DNA of 64,000 bases. Source: an uncultured Pseudomonadota bacterium. Lineage in GTDB: Bacteria; Pseudomonadota; Gammaproteobacteria; Xanthomonadales; Wenzhouxiangellaceae. The notes under the pieces were generated by a model, which made no database searches, was not told the origin of the DNA, and saw only the letters and a list, made by a program, of their open reading frames with translations. The position numbers and the translations under genes are program-made. The DNA lies in assembly GCA_937138395.1 (NCBI GenBank), contig CAKZPB010000117.1, forward strand, positions 30,463 through 94,462, written 5' to 3'. This document shows, piece after piece, positions 47,395 through 57,935 of this stretch. Positions within the stretch are counted from its first letter, which is position 1, and each line of letters starts with the position of its first letter.

Positions 47395-47769
47395 TCATGG
47401 TTCCCAGATCATCGCAGCCAGCACGCGTCGGTCCTCGCTTGCCAGCACATTGTAGGTGCGCGCGGCCGCTTCGAGCGTCATGACTTCCAAACCAATCGAG
47501 TGCTTCAGGAATTCGATCTGCAGCGCCCGGGCCGGAAACCGTTGCTTCCGACCGGTCGCCAGAAGTACGATTTCCGGCTTCGATTTCAGGATGGGCTCAA
47601 TGTGGCCGTGATCGAGCTCATCGATTGACTTCACCGGCCACGCGGCAACGCCCTGGTCTGGCGTCAGCAGCACGCTGTGCGAAAAGACGTCCTCACCAAT
47701 CCGGATGCCTTCGGGCCTTAACGAATGAATGACGAACAGGTCGTCGGCTTGATGTTGTGTGAGTTGCAT
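47395..47769 (-). CDS. Mth938-like domain protein (DUF498)
   Basis: A 124-residue cytoplasmic protein of the Mth938/NDUFAF3-type fold. Features: GIRIGEDVFSHSVLLTPDQG near 20-40, PEIVLLATGRKQRFP near 66-80 and a C-terminal LEVMTLEAAARTYNVLASEDRRV block near 94-116. Mitochondrial relatives help assemble complex I; the bacterial role is unknown. It starts 5 bases after yhbY and is probably co-transcribed. Confidence 0.88.
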   Translation of the reverse strand: MQLTQHQADDLFVIHSLRPEGIRIGEDVFSHSVLLTPDQGVAAWPVKSIDELDHGHIEPILKSKPEIVLLATGRKQRFPARALQIEFLKHSIGLEVMTLEAAARTYNVLASEDRRVLAAMIWEP

Positions 47770-47774
47770 GGGAT

Positions 47775-48062
47775 TCAGGGCAGCTGGATTTTGCCGTCGT
47801 CTGGGTTCGGCCTGAAAAAACAGGCGACCTGGCCGATTTTTTGCACCAGTTCGGCTTGAGTAGTACGCTGGATGGAATCAATCCATTCACTGCGTTGCTC
47901 ACGCTCGGCGCGAAGTTTGACCTTGATCAGCTCATGACAGTTCAGTGCCAATTCGATTTCTGACTGCACGTTCTCGGTCAAACCCTGATCCGCCACGATG
48001 ACTACCGGAGACAGCGGATGACACAGGCCTCGCAGATAACGTAGTTGTTGATTATTCAGCAT
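47775..48062 (-). CDS. yhbY: Ribosome assembly RNA-binding protein YhbY
   Basis: A CRM-domain RNA-binding protein linked to 50S subunit assembly. The 95 residues match the family. Features: RYLRGLCHPLSPVVIVADQGLTENVQSEIELAL (about 8-40) and ELIKVKLRA (about 44-52) with a C-terminal IGQVACFFRP strand. It is divergent from rlmE, with a 119-base gap between them that is likely to hold both promoters; the yhbY-rlmE-ftsH order is conserved in gammaproteobacteria. Confidence 0.95.
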   Translation of the reverse strand: MLNNQQLRYLRGLCHPLSPVVIVADQGLTENVQSEIELALNCHELIKVKLRAEREQRSEWIDSIQRTTQAELVQKIGQVACFFRPNPDDGKIQLP

Positions 48063-48181
48063 GATGCCGTTACTGTTGGACAGGTTGCAATCCTATCATT
48101 GCAACTGCTTGAAATTGTCCAGACTTACAGCACGAACGCTGCAGCAATCAACCGACCGTCCAATCAACGTGCGAGTCAACC

Positions 48182-48799
48182 ATGAGTGGTAAACGCTGGC
48201 TTCAGCGGCAAGCAAACGATCCCTTCGTGAAACAGGCCCGTGCAGACGGTTATCGAGCCCGGGCTGCGTATAAATTGATTGCGCTGCATGAAAAAGATCA
48301 TCTGTTCAAGAAAAGCCAGCGTGTCGTCGACCTCGGTGCTGCGCCGGGTAGCTGGTCTCAAGTAGCGCTTGAATTGACCGGTGGACCGAGCGCTGGCAGC
48401 ACCGTCGTCGCATTGGATCTATTGCCAATGGACCCGCTCGAGGGCGTTCAGTTCATCCAGGGTGATTTCCGGGAGGACGAACCACTGGCTCAACTTGAAA
48501 CGCTGGTCGGCGACAAGGTGGACCTTGTGCTTTCTGATATGGCACCCAATATGTCTGGTATTGGTCCCGCAGATCAGGCCCGCAGTATGTATCTGGCCGA
48601 ACTGGCACTGGATTTCGCCGGACAATGGCTGCGACCCAGCGGACAACTGGTGATCAAACTGTTCCAGGGTGAAGGCTTCGATGCGTTTTTGGCGCAGGCC
48701 CGCAATCAATTTCAGCTGGTCAGGCTGCGCAAGCCCGAAGCTTCGCGCAGCGAAAGCCGAGAAGTCTATCTGGTTGCCAGGACGCCTAAAAACCACTGA
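48182..48799 (+). CDS. rlmE: 23S rRNA (uridine2552-2'-O)-methyltransferase RlmE (FtsJ/RrmJ)
   Basis: Methylates the 2'-O of U2552 in the A-loop of the 50S subunit. The 205 residues match E. coli (209). Lys31 (ARAAYKL), the SAM loop VVDLGAAPGSWSQ at about 48-60, the catalytic Asp in VLSDMAPNMSG near 120 and the Lys in LVIKLFQGEG near 160 are present, and SESREVYLVA holds the last catalytic Glu. ftsH follows. Confidence 0.97.
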   Translation: MSGKRWLQRQANDPFVKQARADGYRARAAYKLIALHEKDHLFKKSQRVVDLGAAPGSWSQVALELTGGPSAGSTVVALDLLPMDPLEGVQFIQGDFREDEPLAQLETLVGDKVDLVLSDMAPNMSGIGPADQARSMYLAELALDFAGQWLRPSGQLVIKLFQGEGFDAFLAQARNQFQLVRLRKPEASRSESREVYLVARTPKNH

Positions 48800-48821
48800 A
48801 TCGCGTTGACAGGAACATCAC

Positions 48822-48855
48822 CTTTTGTTTACCCGAATTCACACAAAAGCGGGTA
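48822..48855 (+). promoter_or_regulatory. Mutually exclusive stems in the ftsH leader region
   Basis: Two perfect stems interleave: CTTTTGT (48822-48828) with ACAAAAG (48843-48849), and TACCCG (48830-48835) with CGGGTA (48850-48855). Only one can form at a time because there is no spacer between the two 3' arms. A TTGACA lies at 48805, but no matching -10 box at proper spacing was found, so whether this region is transcribed as a leader is unknown. Confidence 0.35.
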
Positions 48856-48934
48856 GAGTGCAACTTAGACAAGTGCAATACGGTCAGATTACTAGCCGAC
48901 CCAGAGCACAACGGTTATCGAATGGAGTACACCC

Positions 48935-50869
<1,935 letters not shown>

Positions 50870-50874
50870 TTGAT

Positions 50875-50901
50875 AAACCCCGCTTCGGCGGGGTTTTTTT
50901 T
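50875..50901 (+). terminator. Rho-independent terminator of ftsH
   Basis: A perfect 9-bp stem AAACCCCGC/GCGGGGTTT with a TTCG tetraloop, followed by a T-run to 50901, begins 6 bases after the ftsH stop. It is the clearest intrinsic terminator in the window. Confidence 0.93.
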
Positions 50902-51007
50902 GGCCTCATTCAGCCTGAGCTCGATCTTCGATTACACTATCCCATTGAAACAATGGCCTGTCAGACTGGGCCGTGTTGACCTGAACCTTACACTTTGGGA
51001 TCATCGA

Positions 51008-51862
51008 ATGAAATGGCGACGCGCGCGTAAAAGCAGCAATGTCGATGACCGTCGTGGCATGCGTAGCGCCGGCGGCATCGGGAGCCTGGGGCTGGGTGGC
51101 ATCGCCATCGTTGTCGTCATCAGCCTGGTCCTCGGCAAGGATCCCGTTGAAATGCTTGGTCTGGTCAGTCAAGTCACCGAGCCGGCAGCCCGGTCCAGCC
51201 AGCCCGCGCCCATCAACGATGAGCAAACGGCCTTCATTGCCAGCATTCTGGGCGAGACCGAGGACGTCTGGTCAGCCATCTTCGCCCAGAGCAATCAGCG
51301 TTATCCAGCGCCGGAACTGGTGCTGTACAGCGGCCAGGTTTCCACGGCCTGCGGCTTTGGGAACAGCGCGATGGGGCCGTTTTACTGTCCGGCTGATCAG
51401 AAGGTGTACCTGGACACCGGCTTCTTTGACGACATGCGCACCCGGCTGGGTGGCGGCGGCGATTTTGCTGAAGCCTACGTTATTGCGCATGAGGTCGGAC
51501 ACCATATACAGACCATTACCGGCAGCAATCGCGCCGTGATCGATGCGCGTCGTCGCGGCCAAAGCGTAGAAGGTGACGACGGCCTGCTGGTGCGTCAAGA
51601 ACTGCAGGCCGACTGCTATTCGGGACTGTGGGCGCACCACGCCCAGGCACGTCACCAGTGGCTGGAGCCGGGAGATATCGAAGAGGCCTTGGCCACCGCT
51701 TCGGCCATTGGCGACGATCGGCTGCAGCGCCAGTCGCGCGGTCGCGTAGTGCCCGATTCGTTTACACACGGCACGGCCGAGCAGCGCGTGCGTTGGTTCC
51801 GGATCGGATTTGAACGTGGCCGTGTCGCGGCTTGCGATACGTTCAGCGCCAGTAATCTTTGA
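51008..51862 (+). CDS. ypfJ: Neutral zinc metallopeptidase, YpfJ/KPN_02809 family
   Basis: A 284-residue putative metallopeptidase. The ATG at 51008 (MKWRRARKSSNVDDRRG) has GGGA 8 bases upstream and matches the family N-terminus; the open frame upstream is not used. A membrane anchor is at about 25-42 (GLGGIAIVVVISLVLG). Motifs: ACGFGNSAMGPFYCPADQKVYLD with two cysteines near 115-137, the zinc site HEVGHH at 161-166, and the third-ligand region ELQADCYSGLWAHH near 198-211, closing with SFTHGTAEQRVRWFRIGFE. The substrate is unknown. It stands alone between the ftsH terminator and the SDR gene. Confidence 0.92.
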   Translation: MKWRRARKSSNVDDRRGMRSAGGIGSLGLGGIAIVVVISLVLGKDPVEMLGLVSQVTEPAARSSQPAPINDEQTAFIASILGETEDVWSAIFAQSNQRYPAPELVLYSGQVSTACGFGNSAMGPFYCPADQKVYLDTGFFDDMRTRLGGGGDFAEAYVIAHEVGHHIQTITGSNRAVIDARRRGQSVEGDDGLLVRQELQADCYSGLWAHHAQARHQWLEPGDIEEALATASAIGDDRLQRQSRGRVVPDSFTHGTAEQRVRWFRIGFERGRVAACDTFSASNL

Positions 51863-51987
51863 CGAGCAATCTTGGGAAAAAAGCCGGTTCGGCTGAAACG
51901 CTTCGCCTGCAAACGGGCTCCCACTATTCCGTGCGCGATTGAACGAAAGCTGCCTGCTGGCAAACAGCAAACCATGGAAAACAATCA

Positions 51988-52812
51988 ATGACTCAACGTT
52001 TCGACCAGACCACCGTCATCATCACCGGCGCGTCGCAGGGTGTCGGGGCCGCCACAGCCCGTCAATTCGCCCGATTGGGGGCCAACCTGGTGCTGATTGC
52101 CCGCGGGCTTGAGAATCTGCAAGCGCTTGAACACGAGCTTGATCTGGGCGAGCGCTGCCAAGTGGTGGCGATGGACGTGCTGGAACTGGATCGCTTCGAG
52201 GCCTTGCTGGTGGAATTGAAGGCGCGATTCGGCTCGGTCGACATTCTGGTCAACAATGCCGGCTTTCACCAGCGCGGCCCGGCCGAAACGGTCAGTGCGG
52301 ATGACCTTGGCAAAATGGTCGATGTGAATCTCAAGGCACCGATCATGATGACACGCATGATGCTGCCTTACCTTCGCGCGTCGAAGCGACCCGCGGTCAT
52401 CAACGTCGCGTCGCTGGCTGGTCGCACGCCGGTGCCCGGTTCAGCGACCTATTCAGCCACCAAGTTCGGTTTGCGCGCATTCGGGCTGGCACTGGCCGAA
52501 GAACTCCGCGGCAGCGGCATCAAGATTGCCAGCGTATCGCCTGGCCCGATCGATACCGGCTTTATCATGGACGATATCGATTCGGTCACCGACCTGACCT
52601 TTTCCCAGCCGATCAGCACGGCCGAACAGGTTGCCGAGGCTATTGCTCATCTGGTCGACAACAGTATCTTGGACCTCCCCATGCCACGCCTATCCGGCCT
52701 GCTGACGACGGTCAGCTACCTGTTTCCAGGACTGGGGCGCACACTCCGACCGATGCTGGAAAAAAAGGGGCGTAAGACCAAGGCACGGCTCAAACAGGAG
52801 CGCAAACCGTAG
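51988..52812 (+). CDS. Short-chain dehydrogenase/reductase
   Basis: A 274-residue classical SDR. The Rossmann cofactor loop TGASQGVG is at 14-21, NNAG near 87-90, the catalytic Ser in NVASLAGR near 139 and YSATK near 152-156, with the PGPIDTGF loop after it. The substrate cannot be read from the sequence. The C-terminal 25 residues are very basic (KKGRKTKARLKQERK), suggesting contact with membrane or nucleic acid. The region 52813-53026 that follows holds no gene; it has a TTGACA at 52896 and a TAGACT at 52923, too far apart to be a convincing promoter. Confidence 0.9.
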   Translation: MTQRFDQTTVIITGASQGVGAATARQFARLGANLVLIARGLENLQALEHELDLGERCQVVAMDVLELDRFEALLVELKARFGSVDILVNNAGFHQRGPAETVSADDLGKMVDVNLKAPIMMTRMMLPYLRASKRPAVINVASLAGRTPVPGSATYSATKFGLRAFGLALAEELRGSGIKIASVSPGPIDTGFIMDDIDSVTDLTFSQPISTAEQVAEAIAHLVDNSILDLPMPRLSGLLTTVSYLFPGLGRTLRPMLEKKGRKTKARLKQERKP

Positions 52813-53026
52813 CGAATCCAGAGCTGTGTCGCGTTGAGGGATCCGAAACTGCAGAATTCCTGGCAAAACGCCAACAACAAAAAATTCAGCATGAATTGAC
52901 AAGCGTGAGCCAAGGAAATCGCTAGACTCGTTCGCAAGCGTCTTTTTTTCACTGGTAGCCCTTGGTTTAATTTATTTGAAATCGGCTGTTGCAGTTATTC
53001 AGCCTATGATTAGAGGTCTTTCAATA

Positions 53027-54913
53027 ATGCATCATTCTCGTTTCGTTCCGATCGCCTGCGTTTCCATTGTTCTTTCAGCGCTGCTGATAACCTATTCGTC
53101 GCTCGCTGTCGGCCAGGCTGTTCAGCCCGAGTCCGACAATGACGAGCGATGGATCTGGGATCTCACGGTACTGTATGCCGACGACGCGACCTGGGACCAG
53201 GAACGCATTGCGCTGATGGACCGGATGTCCGAGCTCAGCGCATTACAGGGTACGCTTGGAAACAGTGCTGAAGCCCTGGCCGATGCCCTGGACACCCTGT
53301 CCGAGGTCGGTCAGGACGTTCGCCGTCTGTGGGTTTACGCGTCGACCCAGGCCAGCACCGATGCGCGCAACCGGCGCAATCAGGAACGCGCTGCACTGAT
53401 GCGGCAGCTGGGCGGACAGCTGGGTGCGTCCATTGCCTGGATGCAGCCGGAGATCCAATCGCTCGGCGAGGAGCAAGTCGAGGCATTCATCGCCGCTGAG
53501 CCTCGGCTCGAAAAACATGCGGAGGGGCTGCGGGACTCGCTGCGCATGGCCAAGCATACGCTCGATCCTGCTGCAGAAGCGGCGCTGGCGGCGGTATCTC
53601 CGATTCTGACTGCCTCGGGTACCACCTACAACCTTCTTGCAACGGTTGACGTGGACTGGCCAACAATCATGGTCGAGGGCGAAGAGCATCGGCTGAACCA
53701 GACCGGCTATGTGCGTCTGCGTGAACATCCTGACCGGACTGTTCGACAGCAGGTGTTCGATGCTTTCTGGAATAAATTCGAGCAATACGAAAATACCTTT
53801 GGCTCTACCTATTCCACACGCGTCGAGCTGGGTGTCGCCCAGGCGCGGCTTCGCAACCATGATTCGGCGGTGGCAGCATCGCTTGCAGGAAATAATATCC
53901 CCGAGTCTGTTTATCGTACGCTGGTGGAGCAAACCAACAAGGGTTTACCAACGCTGCACCGCTATTTTCAGCTGCGTCAACGCCTGCTCGGCCTTGATGA
54001 TCTCCACTATTACGACATGTATCCGTCCATGATTGAACTGGACAAGACCTATCCAATTGAAACCGCTGTTGAACTGACGCTGGACGCCTCGACGCCACTG
54101 GGTGAGGACTATGTAGCCAAGCTGGCCGAGGTCAGCGGCCAACGCACCATGCACGTATTTCCAGCCGAAGGGAAGCGGTCCGGTGCGTATCAAACCAGCG
54201 TGTATGGCGAGGCGCCGCTGGTGTTCCTGAACCATCAGGACAACTACAGCAGCGTCAGCACCTATGCGCATGAGTGGGGCCATGCCATGCATACCCTGCT
54301 TGCCAACGAAACCCAGCCGTATGAAACGTCGAGTTACACCATCTTTGTCGCTGAAATCGCAGCAATCACAAATGAAATCCTGCTGTCCAATCTGATGTTG
54401 GAGCGAGCAACCAACGACGACGAGCGGCTCTACTACCTCGGGCATGCGCTGGAACAAATGCGCGGCACCTTTTTCCGCCAGACCATGTTTGCCGAATTCG
54501 AGCTCGCGGCCCACGATGCCGTTCAGCGTGGCGAAGCGTTGTCCGGTTCAAAACTTACGGAAATGTATTGCGACCTTCTCAAGCGCTATCACGGTGATGA
54601 ACAGGGCGTGCTCAGCATTGATCCTGTTTACTGCCAGGAATGGGCCTATATACCGCACTTCTATTCCCCGTTTTATGTCTATCAGTATTCGACGTCAATC
54701 GCCGCTGCAGCCTACTTCGCCGGGCAGATCGAAACGGGTGGAGATGAGGCGCGCGAGAACTACCTGGATATCCTCCGTGCCGGAGGCTCCGAGTACCCCT
54801 ATCAGCTGCTGAAGGACGCCGGTCTCGATATGGCTTCTCCGGCTCCGTATCGTGCCCTGCTGAGTCGAATGGACGCGATCATGGATGAAATCGAAGCCAT
54901 TCTTGACGCATAG
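53027..54913 (+). CDS. Exported M3 family oligoendopeptidase (PepF-like)
   Basis: A 628-residue zinc peptidase of the M3 (PepF/oligoendopeptidase F) family. The catalytic HEWGH is at 415-419, with the third-ligand Glu expected in AEIAAITNEILL near 440-451. Blocks such as WIWDLTVLYADDATWDQE and CQEWAYIPHFYSPFYVYQYSTS fit PepF. From the ATG at 53027 the protein starts with a signal peptide (about 1-30, IACVSIVLSALLITYSSLAVGQA), so it should act in the periplasm or be a lipid-free exported enzyme, whereas PepF is usually cytosolic. Starts at 53006 (ATG) and 52976 (TTG) are alternatives in the same frame. Confidence 0.93.
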   Translation: MHHSRFVPIACVSIVLSALLITYSSLAVGQAVQPESDNDERWIWDLTVLYADDATWDQERIALMDRMSELSALQGTLGNSAEALADALDTLSEVGQDVRRLWVYASTQASTDARNRRNQERAALMRQLGGQLGASIAWMQPEIQSLGEEQVEAFIAAEPRLEKHAEGLRDSLRMAKHTLDPAAEAALAAVSPILTASGTTYNLLATVDVDWPTIMVEGEEHRLNQTGYVRLREHPDRTVRQQVFDAFWNKFEQYENTFGSTYSTRVELGVAQARLRNHDSAVAASLAGNNIPESVYRTLVEQTNKGLPTLHRYFQLRQRLLGLDDLHYYDMYPSMIELDKTYPIETAVELTLDASTPLGEDYVAKLAEVSGQRTMHVFPAEGKRSGAYQTSVYGEAPLVFLNHQDNYSSVSTYAHEWGHAMHTLLANETQPYETSSYTIFVAEIAAITNEILLSNLMLERATNDDERLYYLGHALEQMRGTFFRQTMFAEFELAAHDAVQRGEALSGSKLTEMYCDLLKRYHGDEQGVLSIDPVYCQEWAYIPHFYSPFYVYQYSTSIAAAAYFAGQIETGGDEARENYLDILRAGGSEYPYQLLKDAGLDMASPAPYRALLSRMDAIMDEIEAILDA

Positions 54914-55049
54914 ATATTGTTGCGATCCGGGCGCGCGTGTTCGCCCTCTGATGCAGGCGATGGGCAATTGGCCGGCATGCAGTCTGCGACTGATGTTCAA
55001 GTGTCATGGGACTGCCTGAGTCGCATCTGGCGCAAGCACAACGACGGCA

Positions 55050-55763
55050 TCAGCCAGCGCGGTGCTCGACCAGCGCTTCGGCCACCAAGCGGCCATACTC
55101 CACGTAGCTGTCTTCATTCGGGTGATAGCCGTCCGGGGAAAAATTTTCTGGTTCAAGGTCGAATGCCAGCGACACATGCACTACAGTCGGGTGTCCTTGA
55201 ATGACGGACAGCGCCGCTCGATCCAGCACCTGTGCACGAAGCCCAAGCACGAATCGCAGCGGCTGAGGCAACAGCGGAAAGCGTCCAAGTGGCGGCAAAC
55301 CGGCAAACGCGATCACTGCATTCGGCCTGGTGCTGTGCAAGGACTCAAACAACCTGGTCAGGTTGATTCTCCAGGCCTTCAGCGACGTCAATGCAGTGAC
55401 ATCGTTGACGCCAATCGACACAACAAAATAATCGATCTCGGTATCCGGTAATTCCTTCAGCAGCCGCTTGACCAGGCCTCTGGACGTCACGCCGGTTTTT
55501 CCGATGGATACCCAGTGAACGGATGCCTGTTTCTGCTCCGCAAGCGACGCAGCCGTCTGCCCGACCAGCGCCTTGTCCAGCGTAGCGGCACCGACGCCGG
55601 CAATAATCGAATCCCCGATCGCAACCAGGCGCAGCGTTGTACCCTGGCCCACCTCGCCCTGGTGTTCACCAACAGCATCCTTGAATCGGGGTGCCCGTTT
55701 CCTAAGCCACAACGCTTGCGGCAGCACAAACGGAAACGCCAGCCAGAACAGCAGGTTTTTCAT
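55050..55763 (-). CDS. SGNH/GDSL hydrolase
   Basis: A 237-residue lipase/esterase-fold hydrolase. The ATG at 55763 has GGAAC 8 bases upstream and gives a hydrophobic N-terminal anchor or signal (NLLFWLAFPFVLPQALWL). The four SGNH blocks are visible: the nucleophile in VAIGDSIIAGVGA (about 48-60), the Gly in IGKTGVTSRG, the Asn in IGVNDVT (about 115-121), and the catalytic Asp-His in SPDGYHPNEDSY (about 212-223). The substrate is unknown; it may be lipids or acylated glycans of the envelope. Confidence 0.9.
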   Translation of the reverse strand: MKNLLFWLAFPFVLPQALWLRKRAPRFKDAVGEHQGEVGQGTTLRLVAIGDSIIAGVGAATLDKALVGQTAASLAEQKQASVHWVSIGKTGVTSRGLVKRLLKELPDTEIDYFVVSIGVNDVTALTSLKAWRINLTRLFESLHSTRPNAVIAFAGLPPLGRFPLLPQPLRFVLGLRAQVLDRAALSVIQGHPTVVHVSLAFDLEPENFSPDGYHPNEDSYVEYGRLVAEALVEHRAG

Positions 55764-55862
55764 CGTAGTTCCAGGCCTTTTTCCCAGTATACGAGCCGCA
55801 CCGGCTGCACTGTGCTGCAAAAAAGCGGTCGGTCAACTGCTCGACGGTTTGGCCCGCTAGGG

Positions 55863-57764
55863 CTATTCGAAGCTGTCGTTGAACATTACGTCCAGATTGA
55901 ACTGCAGCCTGGCAATCAGTGCGGTTTCACCGCTCGGCGTGGACCGACCCCAGTCCGGAACGGTTTCAGTAACCGGAACCGGTTGACCTCGTGGCGTGCC
56001 GCCTTCGGCCTCGTGGTGGCCCGTCGTCAACAGGCCGTTGCCGATCGGCAACACACCCTGAACATGAGTATTTCCGCCGCCCTGGCCAGTGGATTGATCC
56101 CAGTTGCCGGTCAGCAGCGAACTATAGACCAAACCGGACAAATCCGGCTTGTAGACCCGCACAAATTCGTTCCAGGTGCCCGTAGCCTGCCCCGGTAACG
56201 GCATGCGTTGATAGGCATTGACAGTCGTGGCCGTACGACGTCCGGTGCAGGCGACCAGCACCGCGCCGTCCGGGAACACTTCGACTTCATTGCGGCAGCG
56301 CGTGGTATTCAGATTGGGCCAGCCGGCATTCGGGTTTGGCCAGCCACCCATGATGGGATCCGGATTTGGCGCACCACCGGTCTCGCCCTCGCTGAATTCA
56401 GCCACCCAGCTCGCCGCATAAATTGCGCCGTCACCCAAGCCGTATTTTCCGAGCCAGGAGATGTGGATATTGCCGTTGGTGCCGGTAAAACGATTCTGGT
56501 AGCCCTGCCCGCCGGGATTCAATAGCAACTGGTTCCCTGACCAGAAATTGATGACATTGTTACCGTGTGAGCGTGCCAGCACCACGAGTTGGTCATTGCT
56601 GTAGTCAATCGCCAGGCCATCGACGTATTGATCGGGCGAACTATTGCTGTTGGTTTCTTCATACAGGCGGGCCCACCATTTCATTGCGCCGGATGACGAC
56701 ATCGCGACCACGGCCGGCTCGAAATCCGGGTTGCCGCCAGGTAATCGAGACTGGGTGCTGTAGCCGAAATAGAAGTCGTTATTGCGCCGGTCGATCACAA
56801 TACTGCCAACGCGCTGAGTATCGTTCGCGCCGACGCGATAGCCTGTATAGCCGGGCTGGGTTGTATCGCAGTTGCTCTGGGCCAGCACGCAGTGCCCGGC
56901 AAAATAGTAATCATCCGGCCAGCCCCCCTGGCGCGTGGCGTTGCCGTTCTCGTCCAGACCTGAGGCTGAATATTCAGCGTCACTGGATGAGCGCAGCTGA
57001 CCAATCCGGCGATTCTTCATGACGATGGCGCTGTGGGTCAGTGCTTCCGGTGCATCCGAAGCCGGCGTACCGCGCCATTCGCCGCCGGCGGCTTGCCAGT
57101 GGATGCGCCAGTCTTCAACAATCTCCGGTTGCCCGTTCTCATCCAATCGCTGAATCGCTGCCCAGCCTGAGCCAAACGCCTCGCCCAGGGCGTAGATCAC
57201 TTTCCCGTCTGACCCGACATCCCAGGGCTGCAGTCCCTTGTGTGAATTGCTGCTATCGTTGCTGTCGCCGCGAGTATCGACATTAACAACCCAGTCCATT
57301 GCGGTTGGCAACTGATCGAGAAAATTTCCGTTCAGTCGAGCAATGAAATAGCCGTTGCTGTTGACGTTGTCGCGATGGCCGGAAACAAACAGATCGCCGG
57401 TCGCCTGACCAGGCGCTTCGGTTGTGCGCATCCGGTAAATGCTGCGTGCTGAACCGATCGGGAAATGAACGGCCGATTCGATCGTCTGCAGGTTCGGACT
57501 GATTTGAATGATGAACCCGGTGGCCGCTGACGAGGCCGAATCGATCGCTTCGGCGTTGAGCGTTTGTACGGATGCACCATTCGGCAACCAGTCCAGACTC
57601 GCCGCCTGACCGGACACCAGATAGCTGCCGTCGGATAACTTCAGCGCGTCATGAAATCGTGTCGAGGAATCAGCGTCCAGATAGAACACCGCGTTCTGGG
57701 CCTGAACCGAGGCGCCAGTGCACAGCGCTGTAATCAGAGCAAAGCGAAGGCATTTCTTGAGCAT
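55863..57764 (-). CDS. Secreted protein of unknown function with C-terminal F-x-D tag
   Basis: A 633-residue exported protein that I do not recognise. The ATG at 57764 (MLKKCLRFALITALCTGASVQAQ) has AGG 6 bases upstream and gives a signal peptide of about 22 residues. The mature part is rich in Gly, Asn, Asp and Trp, with recurring strands such as DGSYLVSG, DGKVIYALGE, DQLVVLARSHGN and DGAVLVACTG that suggest a beta-propeller of about seven blades. Four or more cysteines may form disulfides (AGHCVLAQSNC, RCRNEVEVFPDGAVLVAC, quoted in part). The end is DVMFNDSFE, the same tag as in the proteins at 3.9-18 kb, although this gene is far from that block. A TATACT box lies at 57797-57792. Confidence 0.8.
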   Translation of the reverse strand: MLKKCLRFALITALCTGASVQAQNAVFYLDADSSTRFHDALKLSDGSYLVSGQAASLDWLPNGASVQTLNAEAIDSASSAATGFIIQISPNLQTIESAVHFPIGSARSIYRMRTTEAPGQATGDLFVSGHRDNVNSNGYFIARLNGNFLDQLPTAMDWVVNVDTRGDSNDSSNSHKGLQPWDVGSDGKVIYALGEAFGSGWAAIQRLDENGQPEIVEDWRIHWQAAGGEWRGTPASDAPEALTHSAIVMKNRRIGQLRSSSDAEYSASGLDENGNATRQGGWPDDYYFAGHCVLAQSNCDTTQPGYTGYRVGANDTQRVGSIVIDRRNNDFYFGYSTQSRLPGGNPDFEPAVVAMSSSGAMKWWARLYEETNSNSSPDQYVDGLAIDYSNDQLVVLARSHGNNVINFWSGNQLLLNPGGQGYQNRFTGTNGNIHISWLGKYGLGDGAIYAASWVAEFSEGETGGAPNPDPIMGGWPNPNAGWPNLNTTRCRNEVEVFPDGAVLVACTGRRTATTVNAYQRMPLPGQATGTWNEFVRVYKPDLSGLVYSSLLTGNWDQSTGQGGGNTHVQGVLPIGNGLLTTGHHEAEGGTPRGQPVPVTETVPDWGRSTPSGETALIARLQFNLDVMFNDSFE

Positions 57765-57935
57765 CGAGCCTAATCCAGTCGTCATGCGCTGAGTATAGTG
57801 TGTGCGTCTTTCGATAAGCGTGACCTGCTCGTCAGTTCATCACAAAAAACAGGAATCATGCGACCTTTTCGTTCGGCAGTCAGCCATTTTTACGCCGTTA
57901 CAAGAAATGCCCAATGGAGTTTCTATACTGTCGCC

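Noticed and set aside
48822..48855. H-type pseudoknot before ftsH
   Set aside because: The last loop would have zero length, which cannot span the first stem; alternative hairpins are the better reading.
52896..52928. Sigma-70 promoter before the M3 peptidase gene
   Set aside because: The TTGACA and TAGACT boxes are 21 bases apart, too far for normal recognition.
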